Source: CAVQBL01 sp963710715 (lineage in GTDB: Bacteria; Pseudomonadota; Gammaproteobacteria; DSM-16500). From it: DNA of 64,000 nt. Below are positions 51,829 through 60,591 of the stretch, piece by piece. The stretch spans positions 248,001-312,000 of the forward strand of contig CAVQBL010000016.1 in assembly GCA_963710715.1 (NCBI GenBank), written 5' to 3'. The notes under the pieces are model-generated. The model had not been told where the DNA came from and made no database searches. It was given only the letters and a program-made list of their open reading frames with translations. Positions within the stretch are counted from its first letter, which is position 1. Each line of letters starts with the position of its first letter. A program made the translations under genes and the position numbers.

Positions 51829-52464
51829 TTATTTTGCTTTCAAAAGCATATTTAGTACTTTTTCAACATATATGCTTTTTTCATCGTTGATCTTAAATCT
51901 ATTTTTCTTTACTTCTTTGAGAGCGACTTCGGGGAAGTAGTAATAAATTTCAAGACGTTTGAACACATCTTTTCCGCGTGCTTTATTTATTTCTATTCTG
52001 TTTATAGTGGCGGGAGAGAAGTCAAAAAGTTCGCCAAATTCTCTAATTGTAAGGCGCAGATATTTACGAAAATTTATGATGTCTTCTCTGTCAAGATCAT
52101 CTTTGGATGCAGGCACAAAAATAAATGAAGAAGGACCTTTCCGTCCAAGTGTAGCAACTAGAGTTAAGAGATCATTTTCAGATGGATCAATTCCCACCAT
52201 TTTGCAATATTCTTGATAGGCAGGATTTTTTTTTGACGGAATCCTATCTTCAAAAGAGGGGAAAAGAGATTTCGAAGTAAATTTTTTGGCTGTAAGAGGC
52301 AAGTCAGGTCCTATCGGTATAGATCGTTCTTTATATATATATTTATTATCATAAGTGAAAATGAAAATTGAATCTTTCCGCGAAAGGCGTCCAACATATT
52401 CACGTGTTTTTCTCTTTTGCAGGTAAACATCAACAGCTTCTATGTGTTTAGGATTTTTTAACAT
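51829..52464 (-). CDS. HipS-like domain fused to an HTH (HipS-HipB-type)
   Basis: 211 residues from ATG at 52464 (GAGG 9 bases upstream). Residues about 10-125 match the N-terminal subdomain of HipA (VDVYLQKRKTREYVGRLSRK, SIPIGPDLPLTAKKF, LLTLVATLGRKGPSSFIF), which in split systems is HipS. Residues about 140-190 hold a Cro-like helix-turn-helix (LRLTIREFGELFDFSPATIN, then RIEINKARG). In E. coli HipBST these are two proteins, with HipS as the true antitoxin. Here they are joined and lie downstream of the kinase, overlapping it by 17 bp. Confidence 0.8.
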   Translation of the reverse strand: MLKNPKHIEAVDVYLQKRKTREYVGRLSRKDSIFIFTYDNKYIYKERSIPIGPDLPLTAKKFTSKSLFPSFEDRIPSKKNPAYQEYCKMVGIDPSENDLLTLVATLGRKGPSSFIFVPASKDDLDREDIINFRKYLRLTIREFGELFDFSPATINRIEINKARGKDVFKRLEIYYYFPEVALKEVKKNRFKINDEKSIYVEKVLNMLLKAK

Positions 52465-53356
52465 TTGTAAAATCCTCAATTCGTGCTGTTAGTAGTTTAA
52501 GCAGTGCATTTTTTCTTTTTTCTCCAATATCAGTATTTTTTATTAAGTCAATTATGTTTGTGGATTGGGAAATAACTTTACTGCAAAATTGTATAACAAT
52601 TCGTTTATGGCCAAGTCGTTCAAATTCATCCATATAATCTATTGGTTTTGGCTCCTTGCTTTTGTGTGTCCAAATAGAACCACTTGGGTTGAAGTGTGCT
52701 CCAAGAATAAAATCTTCCTGTATTCCTAAAATAGAAGGATTATCATACATAGGCGCTAGTTTACTCCCTTGGGCCGTCTCAATTATTCCTATATTTCTTC
52801 CATGGCGATCATTATTTCCTATAAGAGCGTCGAATAAACAAATTTCTATAAATTTGACAACGTCAGAAAGTTTGCTTGTCTTTGTCAAAATTACATTAAT
52901 TATTTCTTCGCAGTTATGGTGTTGTTCTCCTTCCGGTAAAAATTTATATAAATGATTAAGCGTTCCAACATGATCTTGCATAAAATTTCGTGTTACAAAG
53001 GTTATACGATTATTAAAGTTGATTAGATAATAAGCAGGAACATATATACCGAGCAAACTAGCTATTCCATTGCAAAGATACTCGACAATTGGGAGCTCAG
53101 GAAATTCATCCTCTTGAACTTTTAAAATATAAGTTGTTGAACCTAAACGAGCTGAGTATTTTAAATATCTACCATGAAAAAAAGTATCTTTTTTCTTCTT
53201 GATTTCATGATGGCTTGGGGTGGAGGAAGATGACTTTGGATCTAGGTCGTGAAAGGTTATGGCATCGGTTAAGCCAAACCAATTCTTGAAGCAGGTTTCG
53301 TGTAATCCATACAGAGGATTTGTATCTATTGTATTTTTACATTTTAAGCAGTTCAT
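52448..53356 (-). CDS. hipT: HipT-like serine/threonine kinase toxin (split HipA core)
   Basis: 302 residues from ATG at 53356 (MNCLKCKNTIDT). An upstream reading only translates the operator repeats. The N-terminal CLKC...HETCF looks like a zinc knuckle. The kinase core has SARLGSTTYILKVQEDEF near residue 70, catalytic ALIGNNDRHGRNIGI near 205 and metal-binding MYDNPSILG near 230, as in HipA/HipT. It lacks HipA's N-terminal subdomain, supplied by the next gene. HipT of E. coli phosphorylates TrpRS, HipA GltX; the target here is unknown. Confidence 0.85.
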   Translation of the reverse strand: MNCLKCKNTIDTNPLYGLHETCFKNWFGLTDAITFHDLDPKSSSSTPSHHEIKKKKDTFFHGRYLKYSARLGSTTYILKVQEDEFPELPIVEYLCNGIASLLGIYVPAYYLINFNNRITFVTRNFMQDHVGTLNHLYKFLPEGEQHHNCEEIINVILTKTSKLSDVVKFIEICLFDALIGNNDRHGRNIGIIETAQGSKLAPMYDNPSILGIQEDFILGAHFNPSGSIWTHKSKEPKPIDYMDEFERLGHKRIVIQFCSKVISQSTNIIDLIKNTDIGEKRKNALLKLLTARIEDFTNVKKS

Positions 53357-53368
53357 ATTAGTTAGGCT

Positions 53369-53460
53369 CATCACAGTATAATTCTGTGATAAGTATATCA
53401 CAGGATTATGCTGTGATAAATATATCACAGTATAATCCTGTGATATATTTATCACAGTAT
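53369..53460. promoter_or_regulatory. operator array of the hip locus, 27-bp period
   Basis: The half-site TATCACAG (first copy CATCACAG) begins at 53369, 53396, 53423 and 53450, an exact 27-bp period. In the first three, a 7-base spacer and CTGTGATA follow, giving 23-bp dyads. The array lies directly upstream of the HipT start at 53356. Repeated dyads of this kind are the usual target of HipB-type HTH dimers, so autorepression is likely. Confidence 0.75.
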
Positions 53461-53518
53461 AAAATATGTATAAGTTATTGTATATTTTATATTTATTTTA
53501 AATTGACTGACTGTGGTG

Positions 53519-55039
53519 TTATTCAATGTCGAACTTAATCCCCTGAGCCAATGGCAACGCTTTACCCCAATTAATGGTATTCGTTTGCCTGCGCATATAG
53601 GCTTTCCATGCGTCTGAACCTGCTTCCCGGCCGCCACCGGTTGCTTTTTCGCCGCCAAATGCACCACCAATTTCTGCGCCGGAAGTGCCAATATTGATAT
53701 TGGCAATGCCACAATCACTGCCGCGAGTAGATAAAAATAATTCGGCATGTTGTAAATTGTTAGTAAATATAGCGGAAGATAAACCATATTGTGATTGATT
53801 GTGCATGCGCGATGGCTTCTTCAAGAGTTTTAAATTTCATAACATAAAGTAATGGGCCAAAGGTTTCATGTTGCACAATGCCCAATTCATTTTTAGCTTC
53901 AACTAAGGTGGGTTCCACAAAATAACCTTTGCGATTTAATTTATTTCCACCAAATAAAATTTTACCGCCTTGTTGTTTAATTGCTTCAATAGTATTTATA
54001 AAATTATCAACAGCAGTTTCATCAATCAAGGACCCATTAAATTTTTTTCATCTAGAGGATCACCGATAGTAATTTTTTTATAAGCATTAATGAGCAAACT
54101 CACTAATTTTTCATAAATTTTTTCATGCACGAACAATCGCCGTGTGGTGGTGCAACGTTGTCCTGCAGTTCCAATTGCGCCAAATACAATAGCAGGAACT
54201 GCTAATTTTAAATCCGCGCTTTCATCAACAATAATGGCATTATTGCCGCTGAGTTCTAAAATGGTTTTACCCAAGCGACGCGCGACGACTTCATTTACTT
54301 GACGGCCTACTGCGGTTGATCCCGTAAAAGAAATAAGTGGGACACGCGAGTCGTTTACAAAGTGATTAATTAATTCATTATCCGTGGTAACAAAAACAGA
54401 AAATATTCCTGAAAAACCGGATTTTTTCATGACAGCATTGCAAATATGTTGCACGGCTAAAGCACAAAGCGGTGTTTTGGGAGACGGTTTCCAAATAACA
54501 GTATTACCTGCAATAGCAGCGATAAATGCATTCCATGCCCACACAGCAACGGGGAAATTAAACGCGCTGATCACTCCAATGATGCCAAGAGGATGCCACT
54601 GTTCATACATGCGATGTTCATGACGTTCAGAGTGCATGGTTTTCCCATACAACATGCGCGCTTGTCCAACGGCTAAATCAGCCATATCAATCATTTCTTG
54701 GACTTCACCAAAGCCTTCTTGTTTGGATTTACCCATTTCAAGTGATACTAAGCTTCCAAGAAATTCTTTATTTTTACGTAATTCATCGCCAATTAAACGA
54801 ATGATTTCACCGCGTTTGGGTGCGGGAACATTACGCCATTCGAGAAATGCTTTTTGTGCAGTGGTAATAATCTTTTCATAGTCAGTTTGGGAACAATTAT
54901 AAATAGAAGCAATCTGTTTTTCTGTTGAGGGGTTGTAAGAAATAATTTCACCCGCATTTTTGGTTTTTGACCATCCATCTGGACCTGTACTTCCACCAAA
55001 ATTTTTTGTGCTGAGGTTTAATGCTTTGAGTAAGTTCAT
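53519..55039 (-). pseudogene. amaB: ALDH7-type alpha-aminoadipate semialdehyde dehydrogenase, two frameshifts
   Basis: From 55039 the frame reads MNLLKALNLSTKNFGGSTGP to NLMGP and stops at 54026. Adding one base near 54027-54031 restores LIDETAVDNFINTIEAIKQQ. A second shift, of opposite sign, near 53800-53808 restores QSQYGLSSAIFTNNLQHAEL through GGEKATGGGREAGSDAWK. Total length about 506 residues, as in antiquitin/AmaB. Catalytic Cys (GTAGQRCTTTRRLFVHE) and Glu (ILELSGNNAII) are both upstream of the breaks. It would oxidise aminoadipate semialdehyde in lysine breakdown, and overlaps the saccharopine dehydrogenase gene by 4 bp. Confidence 0.88.
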
Positions 55040-56139
55040 GTAAGTTCGCTCGTAAAATATTTTCCAAATCGGTTAGCAGTTATTTCTTCCAATGAAAATT
55101 GTTCTTGTTTGACAAAGCCCTGATATTTTTTAGGCTGGTGCAATACAATATCTAAGACTGCACAAATTCCGGACGCTGTTGTCAACTGAATGGCTGACCA
55201 TTGCAAGCCATGCAATGTTTGCGGATAGAATTTTTTTACATAATTTTCTTCTATAAATTGATGGTTTTGGTCACCGGTGACAGAAACATAAACTAACACC
55301 ACATCTTGTGTCGTTCGGGGTAATACAGTTTCTAAAATATGTTTTAGTACATTACGATCTTGATTGAGTTTAAGATCATTCATGAGAAAACGCATTTTAC
55401 TGCAATGCCCAGGATAACGAATGGTTTTGTAATTTAATTGTTTTACTTTGCCTAAATAAGATTTCGCTAAACTACCTAAGCCACCTGATGTATTAAATGC
55501 TTCGTAAGTTAATCCATCGATATCAATTTCTTCTAAATCATCCAGCGGTAATGCGGTGACCTCTTTACTATTTTCAATAGCGTGGCAGAGGTTACCGTAT
55601 TCATTAATTAATCCTTCCGTTGACCAGGTGAGTGAATAGCGTAGCGCATTACTTGTGTTAATGGGTAATGCGCCTACACGTAATTTTACGGTGTCTAGAT
55701 TTGCAAAACGCTGCATTAAATTATTTGCAACAATGCTAATAAAGCCAGGCGCAAGACCGCATTGGGGAACAAATGCGCTTGTCGCATTTTGTGCTAAAGA
55801 AAAAATAGTGCTGGTTGTGTGTGTATCTTCAGTCAAATCAAAATAATGAAGATTAAATTCTTTGGCGATGTTTGCTATCGCGATATTGCAATAATAGGGT
55901 AGACTAGAAACAATAGCCTGTACCTTGTTTTTCTCTAAAAAAGTGTGAATGGCTTTATTATCTTTAGCATCCAATGAAATCAGAGTGAGATTTTTGGTAT
56001 TTTCTTTGATGCGCTCTAAATCGTGTCTATCATCAAAAGAAATATCGGCGAGAAAAATATGATAATCATTCGAATGTGCTAATAAAAATGCGATCAGCGT
56101 GCCGATTTTCCCTGCGCCCATGACTAGGATGTGGTGCAT
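55036..56139 (-). CDS. saccharopine dehydrogenase family protein (LYS9-like)
   Basis: 367 residues. N-terminal NAD(P) fold ILVMGAGKIGTLIAFLLAHS, then FVPQCGLAPGFISIVANNLM near residue 135 and GLTYEAFNTSGGLGSLAKSY near 215, matching the saccharopine reductase/dehydrogenase family. With the ALDH7 gene just downstream (ATGA overlap) it suggests the saccharopine route of lysine degradation, saccharopine to glutamate plus aminoadipate semialdehyde. The lysine-ketoglutarate reductase partner is not in the window. Confidence 0.88.
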   Translation of the reverse strand: MHHILVMGAGKIGTLIAFLLAHSNDYHIFLADISFDDRHDLERIKENTKNLTLISLDAKDNKAIHTFLEKNKVQAIVSSLPYYCNIAIANIAKEFNLHYFDLTEDTHTTSTIFSLAQNATSAFVPQCGLAPGFISIVANNLMQRFANLDTVKLRVGALPINTSNALRYSLTWSTEGLINEYGNLCHAIENSKEVTALPLDDLEEIDIDGLTYEAFNTSGGLGSLAKSYLGKVKQLNYKTIRYPGHCSKMRFLMNDLKLNQDRNVLKHILETVLPRTTQDVVLVYVSVTGDQNHQFIEENYVKKFYPQTLHGLQWSAIQLTTASGICAVLDIVLHQPKKYQGFVKQEQFSLEEITANRFGKYFTSELT

Positions 56140-56166
56140 ATATATCCTTAAAAAATTTATTTTGTG

Positions 56167-56300
56167 TAACTCTTCACGATCTTACAAAAAGAACTCGTCA
56201 TTGCGAGGCCGCGAAGCGCTTGGCCGTGGCAATCCAGAATGGTGATAAGTTATAGGCATACTGGATTGCTTCGTCGTAAAAGGCACTCCTCGCAATGACG
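56167..56300. repeat. interspersed palindromic repeat, second copy
   Basis: Starts TAACTCTTCACGATCTTAC, carries GTCATTGCGAGGCCGCGAAG, GGCAATCCAGAATGGTGATA, GGATTGCTTCGTCGTAAAAG and ends CTCCTCGCAATGACG. Same family as 36575; its left hairpin is the GGCCGCGAAGCGCTTGGCC variant. Confidence 0.8.
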
Positions 56301-56307
56301 CAGAAAT

Positions 56308-56760
56308 TTACCCAATTAAATAAACCCCTTCCCCCGCCGCAAGCAATGTTTTTTCATCATTTACTAATTCTATACGTGTAAAACAAATCTTATTTCCACT
56401 GTGTAGCACAGATGCTGTTGCAGTAAAATGCTTGCCTTTTCCTGGGTGGATATAATTAATATTAAGATTAATTGTACTCGATTTTCCAACCCTATTCTGA
56501 AGTTCAGATATTTCCAAACGAGGATATTTATAAACAACAGAAACCATGGCAGCAAAACCACCTGCAACATCTAAAGCAGTCGAAATCACCCCACCATGTA
56601 ATATTCCATAAAATGGATTCCCAATCATTTCTTTTTTCATTTTAAATTTAGCAGTGACAGTATCTTTATCTATGCAAGCAAACTTTATTCCCATTAAGCG
56701 GTTCAGCGGAATGTTCGTTACAATATCGGCAAGTTGTTTGATGGTTGTGAGTGATGGCAT
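56308..56760 (-). CDS. hotdog-fold thioesterase (PaaI/YiiD-like)
   Basis: 150 residues. The hotdog helix motif ILHGGVISTALDVAGGFAAM near residue 53 with the catalytic Asp, and LNINYIHPGKGKHFTATASV near 98, are typical of acyl-CoA thioesterases of the PaaI group. Substrate unknown. It starts 3 bp downstream of the stop of the 290-aa protein gene, so the two share a transcript. Confidence 0.82.
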   Translation of the reverse strand: MPSLTTIKQLADIVTNIPLNRLMGIKFACIDKDTVTAKFKMKKEMIGNPFYGILHGGVISTALDVAGGFAAMVSVVYKYPRLEISELQNRVGKSSTINLNINYIHPGKGKHFTATASVLHSGNKICFTRIELVNDEKTLLAAGEGVYLIG

Positions 56761-56763
56761 ATA

Positions 56764-57636
56764 CTATTTGCGATCAGCTGATGTAGGAGGTGATAGTTTA
56801 GGAGCTGTGGATAGCTTTTCAGAGGCAGTGGATGGATTAAGTTCGCTTACTGCTGTAGATACGATATTAGGTAATACGTTTTTAACAAAATTATTAATCT
56901 CTGTATTACGTGGTTGAATGGTTTCCTGTGCGAGTTCCTGCGAATTCGGTGCAGCTGAGAGACCTATTGCAAGAATTTCTTTTCCTGGGAGATTTGCTAT
57001 GACTGTTTGAGAAAAACTATCTGTAGCAATTAATTCGCCAGGATTAGAAAGGCTTTGTGTCACTTTTAAAGCATTTTTTCCAGGTAAATTTAAATCTTTC
57101 TCAAGTGCTTTTTGAGCTTGAGGAATTAAAATTTTCTTGAGTGAGTCAATTAATAATTTATGGAGAGGAGCTTTTTCAGGATCAAAATCCTTGCTTTCTC
57201 TTTCTTTGATTAAACGTTCAATAAATTTAGGATTTTTTAGTAGATCTAATAGTTTTTGTGCATTTTTGTCACCTAACATTTTAATTAGATTTTTCAAATT
57301 GTCACGTAGTTTGTTAGGGTCTTTTTCCTTATTGTCAAACAAGAAGAAAAAATCACGTAGTGTCAGTTCGAACTTAGGATTATTTTTCTTTATTAATGCA
57401 ATTATGGGCACTAATTCCAAGGCTTTTATATGATTTTTGTTGTTTAAAGTTAATCCCAATGTTTTGATAGTTTGCGGAGAGAGAGTATCTTTTAAAGCTT
57501 TACTGATAGTGGTTTTATCAAGAGGTATTCCGCGCGGCTTTTGTTGAAGCATAGCCTTGTAAGTGGATTCTATTAACTTGTTACATTCATCGGTATCTAA
57601 TAGTTTATTTTGGGATTCATTTCGAGGTGATGGCAT
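56764..57636 (-). CDS. hypothetical helical protein with disordered C-terminus, effector-like
   Basis: 290 residues, no known domain. Residues 1-200 are Lys/Leu/Asn-rich helices (NLIKMLGDKNAQKLLDLLKN, KEILAIGLS). The last 60 residues are Ser/Pro/Thr-rich (ASEKLSTAPKLSPPTSADRK), a style often seen at the C-termini of secreted substrates in Legionellales. There is no signal peptide or membrane helix. A weak ribosome site precedes the ATG at 57636. Confidence 0.55.
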   Translation of the reverse strand: MPSPRNESQNKLLDTDECNKLIESTYKAMLQQKPRGIPLDKTTISKALKDTLSPQTIKTLGLTLNNKNHIKALELVPIIALIKKNNPKFELTLRDFFFLFDNKEKDPNKLRDNLKNLIKMLGDKNAQKLLDLLKNPKFIERLIKERESKDFDPEKAPLHKLLIDSLKKILIPQAQKALEKDLNLPGKNALKVTQSLSNPGELIATDSFSQTVIANLPGKEILAIGLSAAPNSQELAQETIQPRNTEINNFVKNVLPNIVSTAVSELNPSTASEKLSTAPKLSPPTSADRK

Positions 57637-57660
57637 AATATTTCTCGCTATTTAAAATCC

Positions 57661-57798
57661 AAAAAGAACTCGTCATTGCGAGCCTCACGCTTTAGCCTTA
57701 TGTGAGGCGTGGCAATCCAGAATGCTGATAAGTTGTAGGCTGTACTGGATTGCTTCGTCGCAAAAGGCGCTCCTCGCAATGACGACGTGAATAGTTAC
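57661..57798. repeat. interspersed palindromic repeat, third copy
   Basis: AAAAAGAACTCGTCATTGCG, then GTGAGGCGTGGCAATCCAG, GGATTGCTTCGTCGCAAAAG and CTCCTCGCAATGACGACGTG, ending GAATAGTTAC. Nearly full length and close to the copies at 36575 and 56167. It lies between the divergent 290-aa gene and priA. Confidence 0.8.
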
Positions 57799-57826
57799 TT
57801 TAATTTAGTATATCATAGCCATTATT

Positions 57827-60046
57827 ATGAATACTCTTAAACCAGCTATTTTACGCATCGCAGTTCCAACCCCTTTGCGTCAATATTTTGACTATTTGGC
57901 TCCCGTGGGCTGTATCCCTGAACAATTGCAGCCGGGTATACGCGTGCGTGTGCCGTTTCAACGTCGTGATTTGGTTGGGATTTTTGTGGGGATAGCTGCA
58001 GAGCCGGATGTTTCTTGGAATAAATTAAAATCAGTAGCAGAAATTTTGGACAAAGAGTCGATTATTCCCGGTGATGTCTTACAGCTCTGTTTTTGGGCAG
58101 CAGAGTATTATCACTTCCCAGTGGGTGAAGTATTAATGAGCGCATTACCTATGTTGTTGCGCCAAGGGAAGATCGCAATGCGTTCGCAAGAAACTTATTG
58201 GCAGTTAACAGAGTTAGGGCGGCAAATTGATCCTAATACATTAAAACGTGTGCCTAAGCAGCTTGAATTATTGAAACTATTGGCACAACAGTCGTATGGC
58301 ATATCCGCCAAGCAATTACATACGTATGGCATAAAAAAAACCATACTGCTAGCTGCGAGTAAAAAAGAATGGGTGAGAGCGGTTGTGGTTGAGGGAAGGC
58401 AGTTAGAGCAGGAACAAGTGCAGGTTTTTACTCCCTTATCACTCAATGCTGCACAACAAGAAGCTGTTGCTGCTATTAAAAAAATGAGTCGTGAAGTGAC
58501 GCGAGTACCTTTGTTGTTAGATGGAGTCACGGGAAGTGGTAAAACAGAAGTATATCTGCAATCCATGACTGAAATATTAGAACAACAAAAACAAGTTTTA
58601 GTGTTAGTGCCAGAAATTGGTTTAACACCGCAAACTATTCAACGTTTTCGTGAACGTTTTTCTGTGCCGGTTGTTGCACTGCATTCTGGTTTAAGTGAAA
58701 AAGAAAGATTAAATGCATGGCTGTCTGCAAAATCGGGCGAAGCTAAAATTATTATTGGCACGCGCTCGGCGGTTTTTTCACCGTTACAAAATTTAGGCTT
58801 GATCATTGTCGATGAAGAACATGATTTATCTTTCAAACAACAAGATGGTTTTCGTTACAATGCGCGTGATTTAGCTATTATGCGTGCGCATTTTAAAAAA
58901 ATTCCACTGGTTTTAGGTTCTGCTACACCTTCATTGGAAACATTATGTAAAGTACAGCAAGGACGTTACCAACATTTAGTTTTACCAAAACGCGCAGGCG
59001 ATGCGAAGCCGCCCACATTTCGTGTATTGGATATTCGCAATGCGCCACTCGAAGAAGGATTATCAAAACCACTGCTGAATGAAATCATGCAGCACTTACA
59101 AAATGGCAATCAAGTGATGTTGTTTTTAAATCGTCGCGGATTTGCGCCCATTTTGATGTGCCATAGGTGTGGATGGATGGCGAAATGTAAACGTTGTGAT
59201 GCGCGCATGACGTATCATCAAAATCCTGCGCGTTTACATTGTCATCATTGCGATTCACGTAAATCAATTTTAACTCGTTGTGAAGATTGTGGTGAAAAAG
59301 AATTAATTGCAATGGGTCTAGGCACTGAGCGACTTGAACGCGTTCTCGCTAAACATTTTCCCGATCTTTCTATTGTACGTATTGATCGTGATAGCACCCA
59401 ACGTAAAGGGAAAATGGAAGAAATGTTAACTGAGATTCAACGCGGCGATCATCAAATTTTAATTGGCACACAAATGTTAGCCAAAGGACATCATTTTCCT
59501 AATGTTACTTTGGTCGCTATTGTTGATATGGATAGTGGATTTTTTAGTGCAGATTTTCGCGCAGTAGAACGCATGGGACAATTATTATTACAAGTTTCAG
59601 GGCGCGCAGGTCGAGCTGAAAAACCGGGGACAGTGATTATCCAAACACATCATCCTGATCATCCTTTGTTGCAACAATTATTGCAAAAAAATTACCGTGA
59701 GTTTGCGCTCACATTATTGCAAGAACGCGCACAAGCTTCTTTACCGCCATTTTCTTTTTTTGCTTTATTCCGCGCGGAAGCGCACCAGGCGGATCATGCA
59801 CATGATTTTTTACAGCAAGTGAAAAAAATCGCCGGAATGGCGCGTGATAATATTCATATTTTGGGACCTATTCCTGCGCCTATGCCGCGTCGCGCGGGCC
59901 GACATCGTATGCAATTACTTGTTCAATCCAAGCAACGCCCTCTATTGCAAAAGTTTTTAAAATCTTTATGGGCGGAAGTTGATAAAATAGCAGGTAAACA
60001 TCGAGTACGGTGGTCTTTAGATGTCGATCCGTTGGAAATGTTTTAA
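57827..60046 (+). CDS. priA: primosomal helicase PriA
   Basis: 739 residues. PriA restarts stalled replication forks. Order: 3'-DNA binding domain starting AILRIAVPTPLRQYFDYLAP, Walker A LLLDGVTGSGKTEVYLQSM near residue 235, DEEH helicase box LIIVDEEHDLSFKQQDG near 330, two zinc sites from LMCHRCGWMAKCKRCDARM to CHHCDS and CEDCGEKEL (residues about 445-490), and the GTQMLAKGHHFPNVTLVAIV motif near 550. Full length. A large palindrome begins in its stop codon. Confidence 0.96.
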   Translation: MNTLKPAILRIAVPTPLRQYFDYLAPVGCIPEQLQPGIRVRVPFQRRDLVGIFVGIAAEPDVSWNKLKSVAEILDKESIIPGDVLQLCFWAAEYYHFPVGEVLMSALPMLLRQGKIAMRSQETYWQLTELGRQIDPNTLKRVPKQLELLKLLAQQSYGISAKQLHTYGIKKTILLAASKKEWVRAVVVEGRQLEQEQVQVFTPLSLNAAQQEAVAAIKKMSREVTRVPLLLDGVTGSGKTEVYLQSMTEILEQQKQVLVLVPEIGLTPQTIQRFRERFSVPVVALHSGLSEKERLNAWLSAKSGEAKIIIGTRSAVFSPLQNLGLIIVDEEHDLSFKQQDGFRYNARDLAIMRAHFKKIPLVLGSATPSLETLCKVQQGRYQHLVLPKRAGDAKPPTFRVLDIRNAPLEEGLSKPLLNEIMQHLQNGNQVMLFLNRRGFAPILMCHRCGWMAKCKRCDARMTYHQNPARLHCHHCDSRKSILTRCEDCGEKELIAMGLGTERLERVLAKHFPDLSIVRIDRDSTQRKGKMEEMLTEIQRGDHQILIGTQMLAKGHHFPNVTLVAIVDMDSGFFSADFRAVERMGQLLLQVSGRAGRAEKPGTVIIQTHHPDHPLLQQLLQKNYREFALTLLQERAQASLPPFSFFALFRAEAHQADHAHDFLQQVKKIAGMARDNIHILGPIPAPMPRRAGRHRMQLLVQSKQRPLLQKFLKSLWAEVDKIAGKHRVRWSLDVDPLEMF

Positions 60047-60091
60047 CCTAGATTCGACAGTTAAACCCGGTTTAACTGTCGAATCTAGGTT
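60045..60091. terminator. 47-bp near-perfect palindrome at the priA stop
   Basis: Two 23-base arms (60045-60067 and 60069-60091) are exact reverse complements with one base between them. The arms begin AACCTAGATTCGACAGTTAA and end with the complement. It overlaps the TAA of priA. As RNA it would be a very stable hairpin and may stop transcription before the tRNA genes, although the trailing TTTAGC is only a short T-run. Confidence 0.6.
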
Positions 60092-60140
60092 TAGCATTGA
60101 CGTAGTGACTTACTTTGATATACTGACCCCGCTCAAATTT

Positions 60141-60227
60141 GCCGGGGTGGCGGAACTGGTAGACGCGCCGGACTCAAAATCCGGTGGTGGCGACACCGTG
60201 TCGGTTCGATTCCGACCCTCGGTACCA
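60141..60227 (+). tRNA. tRNA-Leu (anticodon CAA)
   Basis: 87 nt cloverleaf including CCA. Acceptor GCCGGGG pairs with CCTCGGT (two wobbles). D-arm contains GGCGGAACTGGTAGACGC, the anticodon stem-loop is CCGGA-CTCAAAA-TCCGG giving CAA, the class II long variable arm is TGGTGGCGACACCGT, and the T-arm GTCGGTTCGATTCCGAC. CCA is encoded. Confidence 0.95.
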
Positions 60228-60271
60228 ATCGATAGATCATCGTTAGACAAATCTTTATTTTTTATTAAAAA

Positions 60272-60344
60272 GCCCCGGTGGCACAGTGGATAGCGCGGCC
60301 CCCTCCTAAGGGGCAGGTCGCCGGTTCGATTCCGGCCTGGGGCG
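60272..60344 (+). tRNA. tRNA-Arg (anticodon CCT)
   Basis: 73 nt without encoded CCA. Acceptor GCCCCGG pairs with CTGGGGC (one mismatch or G-T), anticodon stem-loop GCCCC-CTCCTAA-GGGGC gives CCT, and T-arm GCCGGTTCGATTCCGGC is perfect. It reads AGG codons. This tRNA is a frequent insertion site for mobile elements. Confidence 0.93.
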
Positions 60345-60591
60345 CTATATTAATTAATAGGTTGTAGAATTTGCCAAAGGGCGCTAAATCTAGTGGTGCT
60401 ATGCAGGTGCTATGTTATGCGGGCGTAAAAAAAGTATATGAATTTTTAACTGTAAATGCCGATGAAACTACTTGTCATTGAAATATCATTTTATAATAGA
60501 CTAATTATTACCCATATTAAACATCCTATGGTATATTTCTGCTCTTAAACGATTTTATGTACCCTTATAAAAGTAACAATGAGGAAAAAAT
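60345..60591. other. intergenic stretch after tRNA-Arg
   Basis: No complete gene seen. A frame from about 60391 reads SSGAMQVLCYAGVKKVYEFL and ends in TGA at 60481 without a start, perhaps a gene remnant or chance. AT-rich DNA precedes the next gene; GAGGAAAAAAT directly before 60592 is its ribosome-binding site. Confidence 0.4.

Noticed and set aside
53384..53455. The tandem 27-bp repeats as a CRISPR array
   Set aside because: Units are contiguous with no variable spacers and each is a dyad, which fits an operator array and not CRISPR.
60391..60481. An integrase remnant downstream of tRNA-Arg
   Set aside because: The short frame has none of the tyrosine-recombinase motifs and no direct repeat of the tRNA 3' end was found within the window.
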